64,000 nt of DNA from CAMCXE01 sp046347475 (GTDB lineage: Bacteria; Pseudomonadota; Gammaproteobacteria; Pseudomonadales; Cellvibrionaceae). This document shows positions 43,001 through 45,935 of the stretch, in pieces (positions within the stretch are counted from its first letter, which is position 1; every line of letters starts with the position of its first letter). The position numbers and the translations under genes are program-made. The stretch lies in assembly GCA_046347475.1 (NCBI GenBank), contig JAXMGD010000004.1:1-64000 (forward strand), written 5' to 3'. A model generated the notes under the pieces. That model was not told the DNA's origin and did no database searches. It was given only the letters and a program-made list of their open reading frames with translations.

Positions 43001-45935
43001 TCAAGCGCCCAGTGAGCGCCTTGTCCAACGACGCAGTTAAATTCTCTTGCGCCTCTAATACCTCCGAATTTTCAACCAATTCAAAGTTGCCTTTGTAGTT
43101 GCCGTTATCTATAGAAGTTTGAATTCTTAAATAATGACCGCCGCCAGACTCTACCGTTAAATTGGTGGACTGTAACGAGCTGACTACACCATCTTTAAGT
43201 AAATCACCTTGCTTATTGTAAAGCTGCCAAGACAATGGAGGTGACTGATTTCGAATAATTGAGACCGTTTGATTTAACGTTACACCTCCTAATTGATACG
43301 GTTGGGCCGGAGTAATCTGAGTAGGATCATACATTGGATTATGATCGCCTCTAGGTCGACTAAATCCGAGATAGTAGATACCCGTTCGAGGTGCTACAAA
43401 TGTGGACTTCTCATTATTTCCCACAGAAAATACAGGATCTTTCTTTAAGGAGCCATCAAAGACCGACAATTGCAGACCTCTTTCGTTATAGTAATCTGAA
43501 AGCGATGGAGGCAGCACAAATGTCAAACTCTCACCGACGGCCAGCTGCACTTGATACATGTCAACATCTTCATAACCACGATTGCCATCACGCAGAATCA
43601 GAGGTAGATCTAAACGTTGATCCAATGCGAGGTTAATTTCTTTTGCACTGCCAAATGTATCTCCGACATTGTCATTACTGACGATATCGGTCCGAACTGC
43701 AATGAAACTAGAATAATCGGCAGCAAAGCTAAACTGATAGATTCCTGTTTCCGGGATAACGAACGATGAGTATCCTTCCACCTCAATCCCGGTTAACGCA
43801 TTGGTTAATAGCAATTGAGGATTACTTTGATATGGATCAATACTATTAACACTGAATTGCTCTCCTTTGCTTAATACAAAATTGTAAATATTTTCCTTGC
43901 CTCCACCCGGAATTTGGTAATTTGAGTTTTTCGGGATAATTATTTCTTTCCCAGCTAGCAGGCTAGCCGACAAAGAATTCGAAACGCTGATCCTTTTAAT
44001 CTGTACAGTAGCTGTTCCAGTTGATGCTGGATCGGACGCACCCGAATCCTCTTTAGACGAATAGTTTTTGTCCAGACCAGAGCTTATTCCAAGATAATAA
44101 ATACCAGTGGATTGAGCCTCGAATGCAAACGTGCTCTGCGAACTACTTGCAACCTCATTGCCATTTGCATCAAAAATTCGCAAATAGCATCCGAGCGTAT
44201 CATCTGTTATTGTGACGTTCAGTGTATCGGTTGCGTCAAGCCTAAGCAGGTAAATGTCTCTATCGGGGGTTAATGTTTCATCAATTGTCACACTGAAACT
44301 AGCGGAAGTATTTGGTGCGATTTGACCATCAATAGCCGTTGAAATTGTTCCACCAACAAGGTCATTAACTATCGGACGATTGCGCTCAACCAACAAATTG
44401 AATGTGTCAACTGCCGAATTAATCGCTCCCGACGACTGATATTTGTTTACCAAATAATCTGCGTTGTCAACTCGACTAATCCCCACATAATATAATCCCG
44501 ATTTCTTGGGTGCATACTGCAAAGGAGCGTTGCTGCTTTTTGCAATCTCCATACCCGTATCATCAAAGATACGCAAAGCATAACCGGATGTATTATTTTC
44601 TACATTTAACTTTAGGATTTCTCCTGCAGATAAATATTGCCGATACAGATCAACATCGCCGCTTCCATCTTGATCATTCAGTGTGACCTGAACACGTTTT
44701 GGTTCTCCCTCAGCAATAAAGAGATCGGCTGCCCGATCGATTAATTGTCCAGGCTCAACTGAAGATACAGAGGCCTTATTTATCAAAATAATATTAGTTG
44801 AGCTGTTCGATTCAATTTCATAAACCGAACCACCCAGAGCCTTAACTTCACTTAGAGGGATATTCAGCGTCTTGCCTGGCGCGATAGACGTCACCAGGGG
44901 TTTAGTGAGATTAAATGCGAACTCATCAATGTATCCATAAGCATCAATACCTAATTCGTACACCCCCTTTTCCAACATTATTGGGGCTTGGTTTTCCCCG
45001 AACCGGCCAGCAGACAGTGATACGCCGCCAGGATATTTAATGCTCCAATTAATATTGGAATTCAGCGGAGTGAGTTCATTCAAACTTATAAAAGACGCTT
45101 CATTTAGCGTGAACGTAAAAGATGCATCATTCAGTAATCCGTGAACAACCACGTTCTCATCGATTTGAATTGGCCTAATCGGTATTGAATGTTGTGAGCG
45201 TACTTTTAGTGTAAACTGACTAGTTACCAATGACTTCGGGTTACCCTCGATCGATAGCCAATAAATACCAGCCTTTTTACTAGTGAACTTAGGATTATAT
45301 TCACTACTTCTGATTTCGGTTGCACTTGGGTCGAACAGTTTCCACGTTGCCGCTCCAGAGAGAAGTGTAAATTCGATATCAGCTACATCTCCTTCATCTA
45401 AAGTAATTTTATATAACTCAGCTTGATTTCCTGGCTCTAAACTGCCTTCTGCAATACTATTCGGCTGAATCACTTTAGCTGAGTCCTCTCCTATGAGGCG
45501 GAAACTGTATGATCCAGTTGTGGACTCAGGAGCATCAACGGTTAATCTATACTTACCGTTTGACAAATTAAGGAAGCTGTCCCCTTTAGGAATTAAATCG
45601 CGGGATGAAAAGCTAACATTCTTGTCTGGCCCCTCCAGGGACCATTGTATTTTTGACCCACTGACACCGTCAAAGAGGAGTTTGGTGTTGGCTTCGGTTA
45701 CAACAAATTCAAAGACATCCTGCTCACCCGGCTGATCAATTGCTCCTTCGATTACGGCTACTCCGGGCGCCAAATCGGCTGACATCAATACCTTAGGTTC
45801 TAGGGCTTCCAGGCTCCAATCAATTGCCAGAAGGCGGTCATCCGTATTAACACCCAGGGCTAGGGGGTTGGACGATTGCTCATGACTTTGAGATGGATTG
45901 ACTATCTTACTTCCAGTTTTGCCGTTGTTTTTCAT
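13050..45935 (-). CDS. Giant LEPR-XLL multidomain secreted protein, 10,961 residues
   Basis: One uninterrupted frame of 32.9 kb, with GGAG nine bases before the ATG. There is no Sec signal peptide; the LEPR-XLL motif LEALEPKVLMSADL lies at about residues 42-55. Architecture by my reading: about twenty PPC-like beta-sandwich units (55-2610); fourteen CARDB-type units (2620-4480); an IPT/TIG domain (about 4605-4710); a mixed region with a possible beta-propeller (5520-5780); He_PIG/cadherin-like units (6125-6980); an Rhs-like stretch (about 7300-7450); a dockerin-like pair of Ca-binding loops (DLNRDGAVDSLDSL and DLNGDGQITTTDRQ, 7576-7625); a Big_2-like domain (about 7810-7890); a second possible propeller (8290-8450); a hydrophobic Ala/Gly segment (about 8820-8920); a Hint domain (Cys9090 to His9292-Asn9293); an unassigned domain (9294-9525); a matrixin-type metalloprotease motif HELGHVLGLAH (9656-9666); VCBS/cadherin-like tandem repeats (9895-10640); a PKD domain (10728-10815); and a C-terminal cohesin-like domain (10816-10961). 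No RTX nonapeptides were seen. Probably a cell-surface or released adhesin with self-processing and effector parts. Confidence 0.93.
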   Translation of the reverse strand: MKNNGKTGSKIVNPSQSHEQSSNPLALGVNTDDRLLAIDWSLEALEPKVLMSADLAPGVAVIEGAIDQPGEQDVFEFVVTEANTKLLFDGVSGSKIQWSLEGPDKNVSFSSRDLIPKGDSFLNLSNGKYRLTVDAPESTTGSYSFRLIGEDSAKVIQPNSIAEGSLEPGNQAELYKITLDEGDVADIEFTLLSGAATWKLFDPSATEIRSSEYNPKFTSKKAGIYWLSIEGNPKSLVTSQFTLKVRSQHSIPIRPIQIDENVVVHGLLNDASFTFTLNEASFISLNELTPLNSNINWSIKYPGGVSLSAGRFGENQAPIMLEKGVYELGIDAYGYIDEFAFNLTKPLVTSIAPGKTLNIPLSEVKALGGSVYEIESNSSTNIILINKASVSSVEPGQLIDRAADLFIAEGEPKRVQVTLNDQDGSGDVDLYRQYLSAGEILKLNVENNTSGYALRIFDDTGMEIAKSSNAPLQYAPKKSGLYYVGISRVDNADYLVNKYQSSGAINSAVDTFNLLVERNRPIVNDLVGGTISTAIDGQIAPNTSASFSVTIDETLTPDRDIYLLRLDATDTLNVTITDDTLGCYLRIFDANGNEVASSSQSTFAFEAQSTGIYYLGISSGLDKNYSSKEDSGASDPASTGTATVQIKRISVSNSLSASLLAGKEIIIPKNSNYQIPGGGKENIYNFVLSKGEQFSVNSIDPYQSNPQLLLTNALTGIEVEGYSSFVIPETGIYQFSFAADYSSFIAVRTDIVSNDNVGDTFGSAKEINLALDQRLDLPLILRDGNRGYEDVDMYQVQLAVGESLTFVLPPSLSDYYNERGLQLSVFDGSLKKDPVFSVGNNEKSTFVAPRTGIYYLGFSRPRGDHNPMYDPTQITPAQPYQLGGVTLNQTVSIIRNQSPPLSWQLYNKQGDLLKDGVVSSLQSTNLTVESGGGHYLRIQTSIDNGNYKGNFELVENSEVLEAQENLTASLDKALTGRLSIPSQPFVFDLNIEDSGTWLFKPSAEFSTGVWSLSNEFGTNITGELYEGASKEEVRYLKAGHYQLTISATGVIAGNFSIEVQSFFHAQNIASGESIDLSSLKFGEYVLLSSPANPSDKFNVIQSNTKPGFSIAAYDAYGRFLGANISDASISQLDAKGPIYLVVKRSSTDVNSANTISFVRIPAIQPEPPLTTKIVLGQSTTLLPDAISGALAIGGFKLVNDGLTAVVIEAGDFTSFKIRGPRGVEYEGATDSKYYTDKTSSKIMWLPAGDYTIEFSGGNGALKVTIASSEQASPIILGQVVSKNIQQNSSFALFELNLDAGEKYYSQGLSGSNAQNYARLYNSEGSRIESFDVGDRYTDTWSPKNSGKHLMLVERNQNISDLNVELLSFVVTQQAKTLAPLVHGQSVVTELLAGSYYPPTYVYTIECKEPVSFTLDNVVGADFYLNGEYGSWVNNQWFLTPGTYKLEVSYSWPDKTVNGSFGFTPKIIPAYPVERDSSFEVDFKHTEGNRLFKAEVAKGQEYWIGAPEGLGQLSKIELQIYDGSNYQWAAFDNTSFGYVLKPYVSGVHYFRFVNKGNMPTTDGSVQFGLRKVESTVSPYSLGSAVADTLIHPEDIRTYTFSVEKKGRFLFGLDNNNYVIELAKMYENYQGSYEVLSNKDYIQLAVGEYLLRVRPKAMLLNDFGAYSISVLPITELNQLILDQPNMFISGVPVKFSAEENSEIYIDIGTAAYGSLLDSNGDVVESFYYGSSVKKVSVLLKKGGEYSLQLFAPEKIDNVYVRKVVKRATPLELGSRITGRISGSGDVVRYTFTLESDRAVLLEPSGGGATLKLLNDSLGELVRVQSNDTNFFVRYLRAGTYTLEVTGPDLSSVDYSVIISDIASLAAERANTYQFSREIPGNRSLSVDAIMVEAGKTNYLTITPEPAGQQVEYSVVDAYGRILLPASFLSAKPVPVEANTSGPIYLLTRSISQVSSAVRFDVLLRPKILTEQVLSFDSAVSATLFAETERKSYSFQMPEGGWLNLSDIGINDKSVRISLTEQFGSSILNSVDWPAAGGKYSVYLRPGNYQLGFSYSGSGNPGSYTFNAALVPNNHQLQRIPGISHDLSIGDGNQKLFYWSVNAYAGDSLHLARNIWSGAGLVEVYSPKGVLVGTWNPSAQASFDVSLVEGGSYLVKVIRDSLENVISNKFTLSASWGVENNSSPVNSVFNWSGNLSVGVPQSFQFELQQAGLWYLDLVNQSSLNVKVVVRSAESVEVINEFEKPSTLKAGTYTVTLSSQQNTSISLNLRQLDNVTENTSIRLGDPILVPSGLNAAAQVYKFNITEAEWVQLKVSSPLEIYSENWTIYNQFGVGRKLERLFERNARESSSVYLPAGDYYLVLNVPIYNLNYYAAGLTFSLDHASTKPVRFNENLTGALDPKNVSDTFVFELNEPRLVMFDSLNGFSEGKNTTWFGSTYNTVEWSLVGNGANFTDNGRFTARELEGKTFFLQPGRYELTASAYFQYVSALTYGVRLIDLSSAAPVLSGEIVEGRVQPVGNMVAYSFEAEAGDRIYVDFRDVLERIYSSEPPYGYNYTAKFRIVDPFGRTIERQDLMEIGTEWVALAAGRYTILMDEYDVDDAPLPFKLAIFINKPSQPRIINFPNALHTIDLKVSDITVTSADPLKAIQSGSNIQVNWITRNQGVSPTSGNFFDRVLIKRKSTGELIAQASLPYIENEMGNGPLLAGEFVNRSAQLRLPEGTGGAGELEITVETDAGNSQVEIGGDEENNHATATITSTLAAYANLSAEDIVFSLYSNRQGEAALVKWKTTNGGNASANGSWIERIEIVNATTGALIADKEVLVSAQNLEAGSFIPRSASLPWPTGVNGVGSFRLRVTVDSQSQIPEYSAAGSLESDNTLVSIVAAGPDLEIRNTRVLSNDLLAGSNVTVQWDDVNTGTVSTGRSWQDRITVRKKNVDGSLGDIVVDTLVSFPEDYERPLAAGAARSRTFTFKLPDGLKGTGEFDVSIKVDNGNNSSGVIFEVRAAGDAEVNNSANINVHAESNVYPDLVVGDLIVSGSAVSGAAIEVSWTVRNIGLTVAADSWEDVVILSSDDEVGNVDDIILGRVARVGGLAKDTGYPSKLNVNLPIRLAGNYRIIVIADAQKTLVEPDSLVFNNRLLSNPLFITPSYVTLEPVVTLIPNEFYAGETARIEWSVHNISDIATDVDRWVDQVWLSTTPALNAQSVLLGSVNHVGIVEGAGGYVTGIDAKLPTTLIGKYYLVVKLDANSQLFRAQNVEASVSVPIEVKVKSYADLKIKSLTTQGVPASGKPLTVSWEVENKGIGATNADKWDDQVWISRNSDGSNLVASVFTQHLGQLGTNQSYSRSLDIELPEGISGTYYVNVKTDVGGQVYEFTHEDNNKADSLAVAVRLSDSPDLVVQGLAVPTLVREGELTEITWKVSNLGGVDAVGEWVDQVSLLPLDGITPPVILGRFTYNNNVTAGNSYTRTEQVRLPAKIFGLYQIQIITNVNLGAGGDKIYEHGVAGSNNTWVSVDNTQINLLSRPDLRVKSVSVDNHIIAGGTAAISYVVSNESEESATGHWQDSVYLSLDGTLSGDDILLGRYENASALSAHDEYPSGTINVDIPIRYAGTGYIIVVADGGYTVDEYPKEHNNLNFAQTEITPFLFSDLVTSNVVAPDQAVNGSTIDVRYTVTNKGNATTRGENATLDTWTDTVWLARDRHRPGANKGDILLGSVTHTGSLPVGGDYLGATSVVVPKNIVSGQYFVTVWSDSYDVILENNQSSNSSADNANDLDNNYTARPISILGVAPPDLVVTDLVAVASADAGNTYSFSYTVKNRGDGLTGVWYDSVFLADDPDLSKAKDKFLLGSYKQDRSLITGDSYSVAKSVQLSPSAKGKYLIVWADSGEHGNILVYPVETFVEGSETNNALAFTSVVSAYASDLQVVAVQTQPDPYSGEDTIISWTVNNVGADVWSGTESWIDTVYISPDPQFSARNAIKLADVVHSNSTGLISRASYTTNAKVKLPAGTDGSYYIYVVADAARDDRVLVNSPNNVAEFERYKGYIPDKYSAALYKESVYEGPLNTNNMGRGSINIQYREPDLSVSEIFVSDPAPQSGQTITVTWKVTNNGERATRTHEWSDGIYLSQDGSLDATDFPLIDRGGELELKFKIQSISLTDAENKPRYLKKGDFYIASATFTLPESISGNFKLMVVADTEWRKSYEFDKKSTIRSGLDTLDQSGFDGVQEFTQEYNNIGTLDLPITLGNPPDLQVEFVNAPNQVLAGQEIVVNFRVRNAGGAISEGLSSEWYDAVYLSRDRFLDVNQDLYLGYVANSGGMAAGAFYDHSVKMSMPTDLDGPYYLFVVTDPAETFGAGGFGRLHEFGKENNNATAVEQPIIINTPPPVDFKVTNVNVPPNVSVGQDVTINYQVKNDSINKAVGQWTDAVYLSADNGWDIEDILIGKVKHDGEVLGGASYSGALTAKLPALKDGSWRVIVRPDIFNEIFEGKITYTASGLNLPVGEANNRLASDKMLNVSVPSLVVGSPLHTNLIDGQVQLYKVSVAQGETLKISLDSILNTGANEIYIGYGDVPTGSKYDAAYERPLAPDQQVVIPATKAGDYYVLIKSRNLKTVAPITLRADLLGLSISKITPDQGGVGDDEHRWVTVDIEGAHFKAGALVKLSRPGVFEIEPARWQVLDATHIRAIFDLRGVPYGLYDVEIINPDGQKIVEPYRYLVERAIEADVAIGIGGDRVISPGDKTTFSAAIQSLTNVNTPYVRFDVGVSEMGGSKLVEGLNFPYLVFGSSIGEQPPGQTVDAAGNTQAYGPTTTNGAALNDIPWAKLEGVSNTTGFNLAPGYVVNLDANGVVSSTFTVQTYPGLKEWFNYDFNGLRAQLYAIRPDWKAAGFLDKGVEDLNKISPRLSEKFLSKGSDHFSALEVLAMPFRFNVVGAATALTRAEFVAEQTLHAKTLRTSILSDVTAPEALSLLAADENQWVSGWLAALELAGLLRPADEAPPIRENGLVVSLNATLATGILLSQAGKSYRTQADLLGFFAKVQEWYGDTGRWSGDIQAAKDAVEYVELRSEEPFGGSVSIPVPSMAEAGLFDRQADASTQFINFNVFAGGLSELEYLRHIGVLDSNFKPVAAQSLNLTQYLQLASLQNAQQQKLVSMKGPKASLESGGLAYLPAAADLPFNIEFTTPDSRPVNQIRVVTELDSKLDVNSLRLGDLKLGDISVHIPAGQVNFQGDFDFSGNKGFILRISAGINFESRMATWFLQAIDPDTGEVIKGDAHRGLLSAYDSNGLLLSDPSLKTGMVSYSIQVADDASSGKIVEASARVFLGDIPPIDTGVISHTIDVDAPTTTVTSTALGPNAQGQPTFEVQWNAKDNLSGIKHVTVFVAENGGDFKIWQRQNPKAQGQALFVGSQGGSYEFLAVATDIAGNVEVANVNNAVLPDDGSRQQALDAIGATPSFSQTPELPLPSEVRVYSDNALFQQATAQLPGSLAPTQEAELQSVLAPFALRGFANGFAVSAGNIGALAMVELADQSVLVSAGTARNEVFKYAKEGGRSVTPLFTLDQPVMDMAIDGKGQLWVMTGEKLLLIDAVSGAILRSLNSVQGDPLTHALAIAANGDIYLSSGNGVEIFRPSEPDNNKAWSHFSHEKVGDLAFAPDGRLWAVRWSGQEIRSADPNATTDVISFPMAGKNKGRAELEYRVAGNIDSLSFGAEGTQLAGLMFLSSNLPQQPTDFGTVSELPHKAAVWMAELNSHRLLQVAAGGTRGETLLTTRDGRVLVAQTGQIDEIAPIKAPHVTALSITDGAVVPLPLNQIDVYFDQAMWLGASDEFSVLNPDNFLLTPVNNGSAASLVPQSIRWDAARNVAILVLPTLQSGQYQLSISAELRSASQVNIASASVVNFTTVMDISSSISLSFANTRADRATGEVSYDISITNTGLEDLKGPLTLLLDPGRYFDGFVVNAASGADAQANLWLIDLTSSLIDGKLRAGQTLAAQTVTVSPADLLGTHPGDARLAKFELGHGVYAVPYPNVPPKVFIDSSASGTNLPAAVVGTPWAADITAFDTDGSQFYWQLVQAPHGLTLTPDVAVSQTTAGYSAKARLQWSPTAADPADSTVIIRVQDGRGGVTYQKFSLSLTGGNFAPILTVPKGITLTEGQSLNLPLFASDRDGETVTLSVRNLPAGAVFDGRTGSLRLTPSYDQAGIYRDVTIIASDGKTSVSRSFDITVEQGYAKPQLANVPPQTLREGESFSLQLAGSIPGGFVQADGSQITLRYAAPWLPAGASLNNETGWLTWTPGFSDHGTLQLPITLYATYTPADGTDPITTSISRDITLNILNANGAPQFGPVETWNVIEGDFLRLSVFAFDPDNPSFTPKIRPTQDAAAVGSSATAASVDYTVAGLPPGAIFDNETLEIVWQPGFNQAGTYYITIQATDNGDGTGLPKTATTIVPIVVSNANHAPEILDIANAFVDRGAVLEIPVYASDIDGNAVELSLEGLPAFATFSKSPTGVAGAATGVIRFAPGAGDRGDYTLRITARDQGDGDINQVLAQTKSFVVSVRSLSEAPVITAPREVVAVIGRPLSVPILVTDLDQDSLTFNATGLPVGAVLTKDALYGHATLTWTPTSADLGSHNITLEVRDSGLGPIDAGYAQPPGFVPVPNIVSTQLRVIVASTNIAPAVLAISGTGASVTTTQGANNSVVTHVAASEGVPLSLAIKGVDLDGDLITWRSSTLPSGMKFSVQAGSEGDSSLILSWIPDYFAAQHGEYSFDVTASDGTDSISRTIRLNVANTNLAPVLPPLPLQLVNEGETLSFNLLGADADNNSVRYRLVKDASTPQGAFLDEATGYFEWTPDQAAVNNLNRTDAPFVFTFAATDGIAEVQRSVQVRVFDVNRAPTIQAGSHAVVLGDTLSIPVQFGGSFAGGIWVDDPDGSGQTSALAISFSNLPEGASFNADTRHLSWTPSPGQLGDFTVTALVSDGKNTASKTFVLRVVTDSLVNAPKVLISATPSTPATPGQLVVASVRADGFTPITAISAQIRGSALGIANWQDISLDAGGRVRLTATQPGLIEIRAIATDQDGFTGQSTQTLRIKDPTDVNAPALAWGLQLTSANTTTSAVRVSESFNLQATVHELQLMGYRLQIAPANTGQWRTITEGESAAESRAGALSLGQLDPQLFENGTYQLRLTAWDLMGRTSEITANVVIETAIKRFNYQTSTDASFLLGGHSIAITRALVSTQEQGELGNWTLPAFDFRLTHDQLATDAQGFDAPWQQGARVWLQVPSSISQANAAPEYLNFKLSAQREALSTNPGSPVVYRPVFTTSSGWSLQAHSRYDATIAEALQLKGQGLYDQASGLPWMPTSYTLVGPDGTVYELDAEGKVTHVRFTDGAQWQVSDAGIVALGAAAQQRVDFHRDARGRIDRITGPQGLDGSAQAISYRFDEHNKLILVRQLGSNDLGSPVVYDAQGKAMQTPVDAYLGAAVNWIASATANTWSGSLNNSSTRTLTFAVRESELATSIHVPGAQGAVVVALQLTSTDTAATIGVNGGTILGSYQQGANRTVLIRITDAGIKSITLSGSTASSNAQVAISVAGDLNRDGAVDSLDSLAWEAASGANNPQGDLNGDGQITTTDRQLLFANFGWRANRAPVANSVLPQLKTHTDLAAQLQLAQIAQDYESDSLFWRVLGATHGTARLTPDGQGLYFTPEAGYVGTATIRLQVDDGFAQGAPIEITTTVSGAKLLSINLARLATLQTGRATYMSVTGDFEDEVNVALTGNYLEYSSSNTNVLRVNADGLVEGVGSGNAIVQVTARGITGVNAFTVDVEPKKPKFDANGFEVDVYPRAITLPADGQRQLKVTLPDHTSISAATAGTRYFISDSRIAEISPDGLILAKATGTATLSIINGGMQHDIELRVVTPVLGTATVSNQEGVAARDAVGNLVMVAPGGLPDGASISIQKRDLNNLGMPAPAPEVLIPVAAFDINLTDGTASLPMQLAIKLQNDINPITGLADPAPEGTQVMFWRKGTIMDTDGTLHDTWWLVDNGFVGADGIARTASPPYSGASGGGGTFMVTRVNLLDKNGNIDEARKTLAEETGQFEVTGAFKDFNALWAYQSNMAIAASSMMGLGSVSMFATVALASPQVFYSIKYTVEGAYKVVLPDSDFSVASITTNFPAPPRSAVATPSITGLQYDPQTRKLTITGTDFTPVGQPKDYFDVKIWLTPRGEQLNRPTETGAAPVRGLIWQGLESTYDFYNGKLEAILPEGVALSMHDIYVERTAKVSFDNGLPMRSIPVDSTPVEAWTLGTNNTVVSTAQGIRIYRPSAEGALVLVTTITKDEKGAALAIEGLFTDAIAFSADGTLAYVAAAEGKIYVVDMQTLGVVHTLELEGNSTAISSLLVVNNWLYVTEGGLSSNQGRLMRVNVDQSSWLFLREQQSVKFKYDAPTGFHDLAVNNGSYLAVTAPKADRAKQTAKGNVYVLDLWKIDSDGNLADDAVLEINAANFPGGPFPGGLPRFVSSGKESGEFVISDARDGSHGVIALKVGLTKEGNLSGTVTGQAPFLAAEQYWQGKFHQAITKAAGTVVVQYNGKEYAIVADDYAHWENFNLSSSGKFGYAQQMGGKLGVIEDPFGHAGGPKFLGNTTPIVGSGIKQLSLGGDGRLYGDVMTYDSPIPSQEGMLFKSLFVWNVSALIQAALDSAGNGYQLMIPIDRIPGKEGAAGQIQAAIPQRINILNGDTPEDFNWVYGIGNYSVPGRMATFGEVKITYPTQEELYGAPNVYKDMLGISAKQTAVEQELGNYSAAEHFWKTTFYNGWNLSTLGFVDRQAERYNTTLNSGVTDSAYLTASLVDGVASVASIALGGRLIGGVSERFGQGLVAQVAGGAADAAAMTIVQKAGEITSYAITDPGKLDSTYAQQTLTQLTLGTAIGAGLPLIGSLMSGQMRGNFKVIWNSPNEANPLRYRVVAPIRSAQSSTLIGSMADSTGSNVLNHAGGQLVTPGKLVVDLPQTGSMTVEQALNWRKGHADSLKDMVNKDASLMEQAFQAVNYKNDLKLAARNAMEDGNAAVQMSMTVPDRTFAEMVANRADDYSGDALYRKVIDDAVLELKGLCFAAGTLIHTKEGLVPIEKIKVGDWVLSQPEETGERVYKRVVKTVAFEDKPVWTVEYFPKIERDLARATGQRLPTNISSRLIVTQNHPFWVVGKGWIRVDELEIDDQFELADGQFGIVDRALQLFVSDINGVAWVPSMADPGEGELIDLRNGASGEFDFGKYTNISARVDFDEQKGVFLASVYNMEIEDCHTYYVGTLGVWVHNTDCAELAARKSVAMENEVIPSHGLGLYYTNTEAEALLSKKEGVILVREKVSNPNLPWVKYQSEVEGGQRIEGGDFAAFSYRYENNSRGYSFIRAGDGRAKMPDGSWSLTTIDSKRWDYFYNRVLEGGSVQKSFIDYLNKLSKALDDNKGYTHIIEFSNKEARDTIAAVIKSRSADFKEGALKNIFLAERKEGVIGTPEDLVGFSFNKTTNELESLVVKKSDILVPLDQGPNPLKDVASLFKDGEKHKQEVAETGADDGQVSITEADVQPLFEQAKTFWLQKGALASLLNTAQVSIGALPDKVVAQTVGNLVSVSTNAAGWGWFIDTTPTQNEEFSAAPGSSEYRALDNSAAAGKVDLLGVLIHELGHVLGLAHSDDAHDEMTATVSPGVRRLPDADASDLSAGVAALVTSPVTHSAQRVSNDLNQVVANPTLTNGNLTSSTGWTLNTAVTFGAGGAELREHSEGQAALRQVFTLGEHDRFLRFTVQNNLHSNTDGPNDAFEVALLDANTGTAWQNINGLTHSDALLNLQAPTLGNTGSTRAAAGVLVSENPDGSRTYSLDLAGIPVGAAVELSFDLIGFGETDSAVLVKDVQLISTPQAVQAVDDTVSTAEDTALQINVLTNDVLAIANPATAVVVAAPQHGVLTLNADGRFTYTPEPNWFGSDSFTYGLMSGTQVGAPATVTIVVTPVNDAPIASNSEATVQEDTALVLDLLTHAEDLDSATLTAVIVSGPSHGTLVQGTDGRVTYQAEANWFGSDSFTWQASDGSLTSQVQQVSLVVTPVNDAPLAFDGNLVLQEDGSLIVSLASYAQDVDSNTVTPVIVSGPSHGSFNRNTDGSYTYIPAANYHGSDTLRYQFSDGALVSNIAELHFTVLPGYDAPQLVEPGEVTWVSPSQSLDLLGTAINPDGHALTVIIVSQPQHGTLVQNPDGSYRYQPANGFSGTDGFSYKVTDGVTDSNVVHLALQVIASNRAPVAHDAEVAVQEDGSLVINLASYWLDADGDALTAILITPPAHGTVVQNADGTFTYNPAANYNGADSFSYKVKDGSLDSNVVTVAINVTPVNDAPVLTSLPPVSTLEDTAVVLNLLAGVSDGDSTSFSVVIMTPPAHGTLVQNANGTFTYNPAANYSGADSFSYKVNDGSLDSNTVTVAINVTPVNDAPVLTSLPPVSTLEDTAVVLNLLSGVSDGDSTSFSVVIMTPPAHGTLVQNANGTVTYTPAANYNGADSFSYKVNDGSLDSNAVTVSINVTPVNDAPVLTSLPPVSTLEDTNLIINLLSTASDVEGSALTATVVTLPAHGALIYGTNGNVTYVPDPNFNGVDSFTYKVNDGQLDSAVVTVSITVAAVNDAPVLNAIADQAVNEGTTLRVKFTASDVDRDALTYSLVTAPTGATIDLVTKEIVWTNPTGPRIVNFVIKVTDSAGASFSRSFNVNVNDVPPVLAVTGSSTAKVGTAYTLNLGATSISDDKIAGWTVDWGDGVVEVLNTNPANVQHVYMAPGNFTIKATARDQDGNYAAAPKIVNVQPVSDVELRAVRVTQSAGSSLGTAGAGMPVILDSAYPLKAISFTMNYDPAIMSVTGIVAGANLPADAQIDYVINQPPGFIRVTINCRTQNISAGQALELIRIKGTVLSGAAQGSTTNLDLTLNSVVGLQGQTYSDKLTAIDGSLKVGTP
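14301..15040 (-). repeat. Tandem 282-bp repeats inside the giant gene
   Basis: Units beginning at 14301, 14583 and 14865 are spaced by exactly 282 bp, which is 94 codons of the VCBS/cadherin-like module (NDAPVLTSLPPVSTLEDT to the next copy). The first two are almost identical at DNA level; the third is close at first and diverges after about 14990. More diverged copies continue towards 16250. High DNA identity between adjacent units suggests recent duplication and makes the repeat number likely to vary among strains. Confidence 0.85.

Noticed and set aside
13050..45935. Classical type I secreted RTX adhesin
   Set aside because: No GGxGxD nonapeptide repeats were seen and no ABC ATPase gene is in the operon; the C-terminus is cohesin-like.
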